Shown here one piece after another: positions 1 to 5,921 of a DNA stretch of 8,189 nt. The stretch is from Paracoccaceae bacterium. GTDB taxonomy: Bacteria > Pseudomonadota > Alphaproteobacteria > Rhodobacterales > Rhodobacteraceae. The notes below the pieces were generated by a model that worked only from the letters and a program-made list of their open reading frames with translations, was not told the origin of the DNA and did no database searches. The translations under genes were made by a program, and so were the position numbers. The stretch lies in NCBI GenBank assembly GCA_007129775.1, contig SKUV01000165.1, positions 1-8,189 on the forward strand, given 5' to 3'. Numbering within the stretch: position 1 is the first letter of the stretch; the number at the start of each line of letters is the position of its first letter.

Positions 1-4
1 CCGC

Positions 5-802
5 TCATTTCGGGCGCAGGAAAGAGCGGTCGGACTGGCCGAGGATGAACTCCGCCATTTCGCGCACATGGGGCGTGCTGGCCGCGGTGAGAATGCGCGC
101 CGCCCGTTCCAGGAGTGCGCCATCGCCCGATGCGAGGTCCTGATAGGCCGCGCGCAGGGCCGCGATTTCCTCGCGCGGGACGCCGCGGCGCTTCAGCCCG
201 ACGAGATTGAGCCCGTCCACCTCGCCCCGCGGGCCCTGCACCAGCGCATGGGGGATCACGTCATGGGTGACCATCGTCACAGCGCCGATGATCGCGCCCT
301 TGCCCACGCGCACGAACTGATGCACCCCCGACAGCCCGCCGACGATCACGTCATCGCCGATCACGCAATGTCCGGCCAGCGCCGCCTGATTGGCGAGGAT
401 CACCCTGTCGCCCACCTGCGCATCATGGCCCACATGGGCGCCGGTCATGAACAGGCAATCGTCGCCCACCCGGGTCAGGCCGCCGCCGCCCTCCGTCCCG
501 ATGTTGAGCGTCGCGCCCTCGCGGATGCGGCAGCGGGCGCCGACGATCAGGGCCGTATCCTCGCCGCGATATTTCAGGTCCTGCGGCACCTCGCCCACGC
601 AGGCAAAGGAAAAGACGGTGCAACCGGGGCCAAGCCGCGTGCGCCCGGTCACCACCGCATGGCTTTTCACGATGCAGCCCGCGCCGAGGCTGACATGGGG
701 CCCGATCACGACGAAGGGGCCGATCTCGCAGCCCTCGGCGATTTCGGCGCCGTCCTCGACGATCGCGGACGGATGGATACGGGCGCTGGGGTGGACCGCC
801 AT
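5..802 (-). CDS. lpxA: Acyl-ACP--UDP-N-acetylglucosamine O-acyltransferase
   Basis: This cytoplasmic enzyme moves an R-3-hydroxyacyl chain from acyl carrier protein to the 3-OH of UDP-GlcNAc, the first step of lipid A synthesis. The 265-residue product has the family's usual length. Residues 1-190 are hexapeptide repeats of a left-handed beta helix, and the C-terminal part is helical and begins around the signature GLKRRG (202-207). The catalytic motif GAHVGHD places the general base at His126 with Asp127 beside it; His145 and the HQF motif (161-163) are also kept. The start ATG lies 3 bases after the fabZ stop, with AGGG about 8 bases upstream, so the two are probably co-transcribed and translationally linked. 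The acyl-chain ruler position equivalent to E. coli Gly173 is Ala174, which may favour a shorter chain (inference). The stop lies at the window's left edge, so the next gene (lpxI in many relatives) cannot be seen. Confidence 0.97.
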   Translation of the reverse strand: MAVHPSARIHPSAIVEDGAEIAEGCEIGPFVVIGPHVSLGAGCIVKSHAVVTGRTRLGPGCTVFSFACVGEVPQDLKYRGEDTALIVGARCRIREGATLNIGTEGGGGLTRVGDDCLFMTGAHVGHDAQVGDRVILANQAALAGHCVIGDDVIVGGLSGVHQFVRVGKGAIIGAVTMVTHDVIPHALVQGPRGEVDGLNLVGLKRRGVPREEIAALRAAYQDLASGDGALLERAARILTAASTPHVREMAEFILGQSDRSFLRPK

Positions 803-805
803 GCG

Positions 806-1300
806 CTACACCCTGGCCCCCGCACCGCCCGCGCTCAGGTCGATCATCGCGGTGAAATCGGCCGAGGCCGCGACCTCGCCCGCGACCTTGGCGACGCCTT
901 CGAATTTCCAGACCCGGGACGAGCCGCGCCGCACCGTCACCTCCAGTTCCAGCACATCCCCGGGCACGACCTTTCGGCGGAACTTGCCGTTGTCGATGGC
1001 CATGAAATAGACCAGCGGGTCACGGTCCACGAGGTCGAGCGACAGCCCCACCAGAACCGCCGATGTCTGGGCCATCGCCTCGATGATCGTGACCCCGGGC
1101 ATGATCGGCGTGCCGGGGAAATGCCCCTGAAAATGCGGCTCGTTGAAGGTGACGTTCTTGATCCCGGTGGCCGAAGTGCTCGGCACGATGTCGCGCACCT
1201 TGTCGATCAGCAAAAAGGGATAGCGGTGCGGAATGATGCGCTGGATCAGGTAAATATCGGCCTCGCGCGTGTCGGCCCAGCGGTTCGCACCATCCTCCAT
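806..1300 (-). CDS. fabZ: 3-hydroxyacyl-[acyl-carrier-protein] dehydratase FabZ
   Basis: FabZ dehydrates beta-hydroxyacyl-ACP to trans-2-enoyl-ACP in type II fatty-acid synthesis and competes with LpxA for the same 3-hydroxyacyl-ACP pool, which explains the usual pairing. The hot-dog fold signatures are clear: IPHRYPFLLID (23-33), then GHFPGTPIMPGVTIIEAMAQ (59-78), which holds catalytic His60 and Glu74. I chose the ATG at 1300 (164 residues) because it has a good AAAGGG ribosome site 7 bases upstream. A GTG at 1321 would add seven residues but has a poorer site. The stop is 3 bases before lpxA. Upstream on the same strand is an asparaginase gene rather than the lpxD/bamA/skp genes usually found here, so fabZ probably has its own promoter in the 128-base gap, although none is convincing. 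Confidence 0.96.
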   Translation of the reverse strand: MEDGANRWADTREADIYLIQRIIPHRYPFLLIDKVRDIVPSTSATGIKNVTFNEPHFQGHFPGTPIMPGVTIIEAMAQTSAVLVGLSLDLVDRDPLVYFMAIDNGKFRRKVVPGDVLELEVTVRRGSSRVWKFEGVAKVAGEVAASADFTAMIDLSAGGAGARV

Positions 1301-1387
1301 CCCGATACCCTTTCCCTGCACCTTGCGCCCCAGGGGGCGGTTGCGGCGACCCTGCGCCCGGTTACTGCCGCCGTCTTGCTAGCAACT

Positions 1388-1413
1388 CGCCCCTGCGGTG
1401 GCAAGGCGGGGCG
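1388..1413 (-). terminator. Possible hairpin after the asparaginase gene
   Basis: CGCCCC (1388-1393) pairs with GGGGCG (1408-1413), with an inner TGC/GCA pairing and a 4-base bulge. It sits 16 bases after the asparaginase stop in that gene's direction. No T-run follows, so it is at best a weak intrinsic terminator. A perfect 10-base palindrome TTGCTAGCAA (1376-1385) lies just beyond it, in the stretch leading to fabZ. Either could belong to a fabZ promoter instead. Confidence 0.25.
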
Positions 1414-1428
1414 CAGGTGGCCGGTGCG

Positions 1429-2439
1429 TCAGGGAAATCCCGGTGCCGCGCGCAGCATTCCGGTTTCGAGCCCGCGCCAGTTGCGCTGCACCGCGTCCAG
1501 GCGCTTGCGCGCCGCCGGGTGGCCGGCCTCCAGCACCCCGAGGTGCTGCAAGAGCGCGGTGATCGCCGCCTCCGAAGCCCGGGTCGCGCCATCGGCGATC
1601 TTGACCGCAAGGCCCATGCGCCGCTCGGGGATGATGGCCACGAAAACGCCCTCCGCCCCGGTCTTGAGCACCGCGCGCCCGCCCGTGGCCCGCATCAGTT
1701 CGGTGCAGGCCCGGCCTTCGCCGGCGACCAGTTCGGGCCGGGCGAGCATCGCCCGCCACAGGCGGCAGGCCGCCCGGTTGCGGCTGTCGCCCCCGGGATC
1801 GGCTGCGGCGAAAAAGGCCATGGCCCGGGCCAGCCCGGCAAGGCTGGTGGCGAAATTGGGCGCCGAACAGCCATCGATGCCATGGCCGGGGCTGACCTCT
1901 CCCGTCACCTCCTCGAAAGCGGCACGCACCGCGCGCTGCACGGGGTGGTCGGGCTCCACATAGTCCGGCCCGGCGCGCAGATGGCGGGCGAGCATCAGAA
2001 ATCCCGTATGCTTGCCCGAGCAATTGTTGTGCATCTGGCAGGGCTCCGCCCCGGCGCGGATCAGCCCGTCCCGTTCCTCCGGATCGCGCGGCCAATGGGC
2101 GCCGCAGCGCAGATCCTGCGCGTCGCGCCCGATATCCGAAAGCCAGCGCGCGACCGTGCGCACATGCAGCGCCGCGCCCTGATGCGAGGCGCAGGCCAGC
2201 GCCAGCCGCTCATCCGTCAGCCCGTCGGCCGCCCCCGATTCCACCAGCGGCAGCGCCTGCACCATCTTGCAGGCCGAGCGCGGATAGATCACCGCGCCCG
2301 GGTCGCCCCATGCGGCAACGATCCCGTCATCGGCATGAGCGATCACGGCATGGCCGCAATGGCGGCTTTCCACCCGGTCGCCGCGCCAGAGTTCGACCAT
2401 CGGAGCGGGCTGCGGAACGGGCTGCTGTATCACGGTCAT
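1429..2439 (-). CDS. L-asparaginase II family protein (zinc-type, Rhizobium etli ReAV-like)
   Basis: The gene encodes a 336-residue asparaginase of the Asparaginase_II family (PF06089), which hydrolyses L-asparagine to aspartate and ammonia. This family is unrelated to the E. coli AnsA/AnsB fold and resembles serine beta-lactamase-type enzymes. The key residues expected from the R. etli enzyme are visible: the SxxK motif Ser55-Lys58, a second serine at Ser85 (CASHQG), NNCSGKH with Cys140 and Lys143, GIDGCSAPNF with Cys191, and Lys259 in LKTGAEGVF. Cys140, Lys143 and Cys191 match the reported zinc site. There is no signal peptide, so it should be cytoplasmic. The ATG at 2439 is preceded by GAGGTG 2-3 bases away. 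It is transcribed divergently from the IalB-family gene, and its upstream region holds an inverted-repeat cluster. Function is well supported by motifs; substrate preference is not tested. Confidence 0.93.
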   Translation of the reverse strand: MTVIQQPVPQPAPMVELWRGDRVESRHCGHAVIAHADDGIVAAWGDPGAVIYPRSACKMVQALPLVESGAADGLTDERLALACASHQGAALHVRTVARWLSDIGRDAQDLRCGAHWPRDPEERDGLIRAGAEPCQMHNNCSGKHTGFLMLARHLRAGPDYVEPDHPVQRAVRAAFEEVTGEVSPGHGIDGCSAPNFATSLAGLARAMAFFAAADPGGDSRNRAACRLWRAMLARPELVAGEGRACTELMRATGGRAVLKTGAEGVFVAIIPERRMGLAVKIADGATRASEAAITALLQHLGVLEAGHPAARKRLDAVQRNWRGLETGMLRAAPGFP

Positions 2440-2453
2440 TTCACCTCACACAG

Positions 2454-2515
2454 AGTTGCGCGATTTTCCGCGCAGAGGGCTTTCGCGCAACTGCGGATTT
2501 GCGCTAAGGACGCAA
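2454..2515. promoter_or_regulatory. Inverted TTGCG/CGCAA half-site cluster in a divergent promoter region
   Basis: The 170-base gap between the asparaginase start (2439) and the IalB start (2610) holds perfect 10-base inverted arms AGTTGCGCGA (2454-2463) and TCGCGCAACT (2483-2492), separated by 19 bases. A second inverted pair, TTGCG (2499-2503) and CGCAA (2511-2515), follows. The four half-sites alternate in orientation. This could be a binding site for a dimeric regulator acting on one or both genes, or a hairpin in the asparaginase leader. The regulator is unknown. Confidence 0.4.
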
Positions 2516-2522
2516 TATCGAG

Positions 2523-2551
2523 TTGACCACGCCACGGCCAGCGGAAAGGGT
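2523..2551 (+). promoter_or_regulatory. Weak candidate promoter for the IalB-family gene
   Basis: TTGACC (2523-2528, five of six matches to the -35 consensus) is followed after 17 bases by AAGGGT (2546-2551), a poor -10. It lies about 60 bases upstream of the start at 2610. The -35 is convincing, the -10 is not. Confidence 0.3.
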
Positions 2552-2609
2552 TCGCCACAAGAGCCCGTCCGAACCGGGCAGAGGCAAACGGCTGGAGGCT
2601 TCGGAGATC

Positions 2610-3149
2610 ATGACAAAGACCCTGCTGCGAACGGCGGCTTTCGCCACGATTTCGGGACTGGCGACAATCGGGCTGGCACAGGGCGCAGCGGCGCAGGAAT
2701 CGACCAATCGCGTTGCCGCCGAAACCGACTGGAGCGTTTTCGTCGAGGAAAGCCCCCGCGCCTGCTGGGGCGTCACCAGCCCCAAGGAAACCGTGAACAC
2801 CCGCGACGGGCGCGTTGTGACCGTGCGTCGCGGCGATATCCTGCTGTTCGTATCCTACCGCCCCGATCAGGATGTGGCGGGCGAGATCAGCTTCACCGGC
2901 GGCTACCCCTTCGCGCCCGACAGCACCGTTTCGGTGGAGGTAGGAACCGAGACCTTCCAGCTGTTCACCTCGGGTGACTGGGCGTGGCCGGCCTCGTCCG
3001 AAGACGACGCCCGCCTGCTGGAGGCGTTCCGCCGCGGCGCGCAGGCGGTCATTGTCGGCCGGTCCTCGCGCGGGACACGGACGGAGGATACCTTTTCGCT
3101 CTTCGGCTTCACCGCCGCGATGGAAGAGGCCGAGCGCCGCTGCCGCTGA
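2610..3149 (+). CDS. Invasion-associated locus B (IalB) family secreted protein
   Basis: This 179-residue protein belongs to the IalB family (PF06776), named after a Bartonella factor for erythrocyte entry. Free-living alphaproteobacteria carry many members whose role is not established, so invasion should not be assumed. A Sec signal peptide covers residues 1-28 (hydrophobic core, then QGAAA, with Gln29 likely first in the mature protein), so the product is periplasmic or exported. The diagnostic segments are ISFTGGYPF (93-101), WAWPASSEDDARL (124-136) and RGTRTEDTFSLFGF (154-167). Two cysteines, Cys52 and Cys178, could form a disulfide closing the domain. I chose the ATG at 2610 because the signal peptide begins there and purine-rich GGAGG (2594-2598) and GGAG (2603-2606) precede it; the same frame is open from 2523, but that extension is not family-like. 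The gene converges with ftsB. Confidence 0.92.
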   Translation: MTKTLLRTAAFATISGLATIGLAQGAAAQESTNRVAAETDWSVFVEESPRACWGVTSPKETVNTRDGRVVTVRRGDILLFVSYRPDQDVAGEISFTGGYPFAPDSTVSVEVGTETFQLFTSGDWAWPASSEDDARLLEAFRRGAQAVIVGRSSRGTRTEDTFSLFGFTAAMEEAERRCR

Positions 3150-3381
3150 GCCAACCTTCGCGCCTCGTGCTCGGGTAGGCCCCGGACGCGCCGCTGCTTC
3201 CGGCCCACCCGCGGGCGCGACCACCATCACTCTGGCCGTGCCTCGCTCAGGCCGGCCGGACCTTGCGCGCGGCCCCGCGCGGCGCCCGGATGACATGTCG
3301 ACAGCAAAGGGTCTATAGTGACCGATCCCGACTATCCGATGCCCTTGCCTTCCGCCATTCCTCGCAGCCGGCCACTTCCAG
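3150..3381. other. Intergenic stretch before repeat copy A, no gene seen
   Basis: No coding sequence is supported between the IalB stop and the repeat that reaches the ftsB stop. The stretch is GC-rich with short palindromes such as CCCGCGGG, but shows no tRNA-like fold and no hairpin with a T-run. It holds one good plus-strand promoter candidate (3290-3319), described separately. Confidence 0.6.
3290..3319 (+). promoter_or_regulatory. Orphan sigma-70-type promoter candidate facing repeat copy A
   Basis: ATGACA (3290-3295) and TATAGT (3314-3319) each match the housekeeping consensus at five of six positions, with an 18-base spacer. No plus-strand gene follows. Transcription from about 3326 would run through the repeat and antisense into the 3' end of ftsB. 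In such GC-rich DNA this match is notable, but it rests on sequence alone. Confidence 0.4.
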
Positions 3382-3595
3382 CCCGCCCGGTGAACAGCCG
3401 CGAGAGCCTCCCGGGCAGCGGCTGGCCGCACTACCGGCCAGCCGCTTCGGCAAGGCTTGGCGCATCGTGCGAGGTCTTCCGGACAGGGCCTGCATAAACC
3501 GCTCACCCAGGCGTTGTGGGCGGCTGTCCGCGGCCATCCTCTGCCCTTCTGTGGCGCTCCGCCGCGCACAGGCCCGTTCCGGGCGGGCCATGCCT
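3382..3595 (-). repeat. Dispersed intergenic repeat, copy A
   Basis: Read on the minus strand, this stretch matches 6363-6563 read on the plus strand. The core, from GCGCCACA near the ftsB end to the outer CGGG, is about 178 bases. It is roughly 85-87% identical by eye count, with one single-base indel. Copy A is longer because of about 13 extra bases close to ftsB. Long identical blocks include CTGCCCGGGAGGCTCTCGCG and GACCTCGCACG. It begins inside the ftsB stop codon and fills most of the gap between the convergent ftsB and IalB genes. It contains a 12-bp hairpin. I know no named family for it; a REP/BIME-like element, a non-autonomous mobile element or an RNA-coding element are all possible. 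Confidence 0.85.
3417..3446. other. Perfect 12-bp hairpin in repeat copy A
   Basis: AGCGGCTGGCCG (3417-3428) and CGGCCAGCCGCT (3435-3446) are exact reverse complements around the 6-base loop CACTAC. No T-run follows on either strand. Copy B has the same stem with one mismatch and a different loop, suggesting the fold matters more than the loop. Confidence 0.75.
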
Positions 3596-3897
3596 CAGCG
3601 CAGGACGATCTCGTCGGCGCGCATCAGCCCCAGCACCTCGCGGGCGCGCTCGTCCAGCAGGTCGATATCCAGAAAATCATCCGACAACCGGCGTGTGCGG
3701 TTCTCGATTTCGGCCAGTTCGCGGGCGAGGCGGTCGCGGGTCGCGCGCGTGCTGGCCAGTTCGGCCTCGATCTGGACGCGCTGGAAAAGGCCGTGATTGC
3801 CCTGAACGGCGGCGAATGTGAAATAGCCCGCCAGCAGGCTGGCCAGAGTGAAATAGATCGCCGCGCCCAGGGTCGGGCTGCTCTTTCGCGGTGCCAT
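3595..3897 (-). CDS. ftsB: Septum formation initiator, FtsB/DivIC family
   Basis: FtsB is a small bitopic inner-membrane protein that joins FtsL and FtsQ in the divisome and helps activate septal peptidoglycan synthesis. The 100-residue product has the expected plan: a short basic N-terminus, one membrane helix at about residues 11-31, a periplasmic coiled coil at about 36-72 (heptad-like leucines), and the family tail LDIDLLDERAREVLGL (77-92). I chose the ATG at 3897 because the membrane helix follows it directly, as in relatives. The frame is open further upstream to 3990, but that extension is not family-like. The ribosome site is weak (GGGAAAA). It lies 142 bases after enolase on the same strand, a common arrangement in Alphaproteobacteria. 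The pyruvate dehydrogenase genes that often follow are absent; the repeat begins at the stop codon instead. Confidence 0.9.
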   Translation of the reverse strand: MAPRKSSPTLGAAIYFTLASLLAGYFTFAAVQGNHGLFQRVQIEAELASTRATRDRLARELAEIENRTRRLSDDFLDIDLLDERAREVLGLMRADEIVLR

Positions 3898-4039
3898 CGC
3901 CGTTTTCCCGACCTTGGGGCCGGGCCCATGCCTCTGGTTCGGCCTCTGCCGGGCCGTGGCGCAATCTGGCACATCACCTGCGCGCTGCAAACCCCCTTGT
4001 GGACGCGAAGAATTCCGATCGGGGCTTCACGGCAACAGG

Positions 4040-5317
4040 TCAGCCGCGCAGGGTGCTGCGGCCGGCGAAACGGGCGCTTTCGCCCAGTTCTTCCTCGATC
4101 CGGATAAGCTGGTTGTACTTCGCCAGCCGGTCGGAGCGCGACAGGCTGCCGGTCTTGATCTGCCCGCAATTCGTGGCCACGGCCAGATCGGCGATGGTGG
4201 CGTCCTCGGTCTCGCCCGAACGGTGCGACATCACGCAGCTCATGCGCGCGCGGTGGGCCATGTCCACCGCCGCCAGCGTCTCGGTCAGCGTTCCGATCTG
4301 GTTGACCTTGACCAGAAGCGAATTGGCGCAGCCGCGCCGGATACCCTCGGCCAGACGGGTGGGGTTGGTAACGAAAAGATCGTCTCCCACCAGTTGCACC
4401 CTGTCGCCGAGCTCGCGGGTCAGGGCGGTCCAGCCCTCCCAGTCGTCCTCGGCGCAGCCATCCTCCACCGAGACGATGGGATAATCCTTCACCAGCGCGG
4501 CGAGATAGGCCACGTTCTCGTCGGACGACAGGCTCAGCCCCTCGCCGGACATCTCGTACTTGCCGCCGCGGTGGTACTCGGTCGCCGCACAGTCGAGCGC
4601 CAGCACGATATCCTCGCCCGGGCGATAGCCGGCCTTTTCGATGGATTTCTGGATGATGTCGAGCGCCGCGCGGGTGGAACCGAGCGCCGGGGCGAAACCG
4701 CCCTCGTCGCCGATGCTGGTGGACAGGCCCGCTGCCGACAATTCGCCCTTGAGCGTGTGGAACACCTCCGCGCCCATGCGCACCGCCTCGCGCAGGCTCG
4801 GCGCGGCCACGGGCATGATCATGAATTCCTGAATGTCGATCGGGTTGTCGGCATGTTCGCCGCCATTGATGATGTTCATCATCGGCACCGGCAGCACATG
4901 GGCCGAGGTGCCGCCAACATAGCGGTAAAGGGGCTGGCCGGTGGCATCGGCGGCGGCCTTGGCCGCGGCGAGCGAGACGCCGAGAATGGCATTCGCCCCC
5001 AGCCGCCCCTTGTTGGCGGTGCCGTCAAGCTCGATCATCGCGCGGTCGAGCGCGACCTGCTCGGTCGCATCGAAGCCCACCAGCAGTTCCGCGATCTCGC
5101 CGTTCACGGCCGCCACGGCCTCCAGCACGCCCTTGCCCTTGTAGCGGCCCTTGTCGCCGTCGCGCCGCTCCACCGCCTCGTGCGCGCCGGTGGAGGCACC
5201 CGAGGGCACCGCGGCGCGGCCCAAGGTGCCGTCTTCGAGCGTCACGTCGACCTCCACCGTGGGGTTGCCCCGGCTGTCGAGGATCTCGCGCGCCAAGATG
5301 TCGAGGATGATGGTCAT
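4040..5317 (-). CDS. eno: Enolase (phosphopyruvate hydratase)
   Basis: Enolase interconverts 2-phosphoglycerate and phosphoenolpyruvate in glycolysis and gluconeogenesis in the cytoplasm. The 425-residue product is full length. The N-terminal domain has REILDSRGNPTVEV (10-23) and the mobile loop GASTGAHEA (40-48). In the barrel, the expected catalytic residues are Glu205 (GDEGGFAP) and Lys337 (LLVKVNQIGT), and the magnesium ligands are Asp242, Glu285 (SVEDG) and Asp312 (GDDLFVTN). The signature MSHRSGETED (363-372) is intact. The start ATG at 5317 has a strong AAGGAG 6 bases upstream and overlaps the TGA stop of the upstream regulator as ATGA, which points to co-transcription and translational coupling. 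The frame stays open upstream of this ATG, but that part is only a shadow of the regulator gene. Confidence 0.98.
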   Translation of the reverse strand: MTIILDILAREILDSRGNPTVEVDVTLEDGTLGRAAVPSGASTGAHEAVERRDGDKGRYKGKGVLEAVAAVNGEIAELLVGFDATEQVALDRAMIELDGTANKGRLGANAILGVSLAAAKAAADATGQPLYRYVGGTSAHVLPVPMMNIINGGEHADNPIDIQEFMIMPVAAPSLREAVRMGAEVFHTLKGELSAAGLSTSIGDEGGFAPALGSTRAALDIIQKSIEKAGYRPGEDIVLALDCAATEYHRGGKYEMSGEGLSLSSDENVAYLAALVKDYPIVSVEDGCAEDDWEGWTALTRELGDRVQLVGDDLFVTNPTRLAEGIRRGCANSLLVKVNQIGTLTETLAAVDMAHRARMSCVMSHRSGETEDATIADLAVATNCGQIKTGSLSRSDRLAKYNQLIRIEEELGESARFAGRSTLRG

Positions 5318-5769
5318 TTGCGGCTCCTTGTCTGGGCGCCCGGGGGCGGGCCGGTTTCGGGGCGGTCGTCGCGGATGCCATAAAGCTCCAGCCGGTGGCC
5401 CACAAGCCGATAGCCGAGCCGGGCGGCAATGGCCTCCTGCAGCGCCTCGATCGCGGGGTCGACGAATTCGATCACCTCGCCGGTCTGCAGATCGATCAGA
5501 TGGTCGTGATGGTCGCGCTCGGCATCCTCGTAGCGGGCGCGGCCGTCGCCGAATTCGTGCTTGTCGAGAATGCCCGATTCCTCCAGCAGCTTGACGGTGC
5601 GATAGACCGTGGCGATGGAGATACGGGCATCGCGGGCGCTGGCGCGGGCGTGAAGCTCTTCCACATCCGGGTGATCCTCGGCGGCCTCCAGCACCTGCGC
5701 GATGGTCCGGCGCTGGTCTGTCAAGCGCAATCCGCGCGCCTCGCAGCGGGCGATGATGCTGTTCGACAT
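5314..5769 (-). CDS. Fur-family metal-responsive regulator, Mur/Fur type
   Basis: This 151-residue DNA-binding repressor belongs to the Fur family and most resembles the alphaproteobacterial Mur/Fur branch, which often senses manganese rather than iron. The winged helix covers about 1-80, with the recognition helix around SIATVYRTVKLLEE (51-64). The dimerization domain follows. Both regulatory metal sites are intact and aligned with E. coli Fur: His33, Glu81, His88 and His90 at one, and His87, Asp89, Glu108 and His125 at the other. The structural-zinc CxxC is missing: the region reads HLIDLQTG (90-97), and the only cysteine is Cys9. It lacks the features of the heme-regulated Irr branch as far as I can judge. 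Its stop overlaps the enolase start by 4 bases. It diverges from a cupin gene. Whether the sensed metal is Mn or Fe cannot be read from sequence. Confidence 0.92.
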   Translation of the reverse strand: MSNSIIARCEARGLRLTDQRRTIAQVLEAAEDHPDVEELHARASARDARISIATVYRTVKLLEESGILDKHEFGDGRARYEDAERDHHDHLIDLQTGEVIEFVDPAIEALQEAIAARLGYRLVGHRLELYGIRDDRPETGPPPGAQTRSRK

Positions 5770-5850
5770 GGCGCGGCCCCCCTGCAGTGGCGGTTGCGTG
5801 GGCTTTAGGGGATTCGCGGCGCCGTATCCAGCCGTAACTGTCTGCGCCGG

Positions 5851-5890
5851 GCCGCGCGCGGCTTGACCAGCGCCCGGCGCGGCGCAAGAT
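5851..5890 (+). promoter_or_regulatory. Candidate promoter for the cupin gene, next to a 12-base palindrome
   Basis: TTGACC (5863-5868) and CAAGAT (5885-5890) have a 16-base spacer, giving a predicted start near 5897. The perfect palindrome GCCGCGCGCGGC (5851-5862) abuts the -35 element and could be an operator, though GC-rich palindromes arise easily here. If this promoter is real, the ATG at 5889 would be untranscribed, which supports the GTG at 5922 as the cupin start. No clear promoter for the divergent Fur-family gene was seen. Confidence 0.3.
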
Positions 5891-5921
5891 GGACGCGCGC
5901 GACACGAGGGTGGGGATCGCC

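Noticed and set aside
68..1963. A 631-codon open frame on the plus strand across lpxA, fabZ and the asparaginase gene
   Set aside because: It is antisense to three clearly recognisable genes, its translation is rich in His, Arg, Ala and Pro without any family motif, and such open shadows are expected in GC-rich DNA.
2436..3569. A 377-codon minus-strand open frame opposite the IalB-family gene
   Set aside because: The composition is low-complexity Gly/Arg/Ala, no motif is visible, and it crosses both a divergent promoter region and the repeat.
3313..3591. A 92-codon minus-strand frame covering most of repeat copy A as a possible small protein
   Set aside because: The copy B equivalent is shifted by a 1-base indel, so the two copies do not share a reading frame; this indicates a non-coding element.
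3898..3990. N-terminal extension of FtsB to an ATG at 3990
   Set aside because: The added residues are Pro/Arg-rich and unlike the family, which begins a few residues before the membrane helix.
3898..4039. Promoter or terminator in the enolase-ftsB gap
   Set aside because: Only a weak TTGCAG/CAGATT pairing with a 16-base spacer and no T-run hairpin was found; this is not enough to list.
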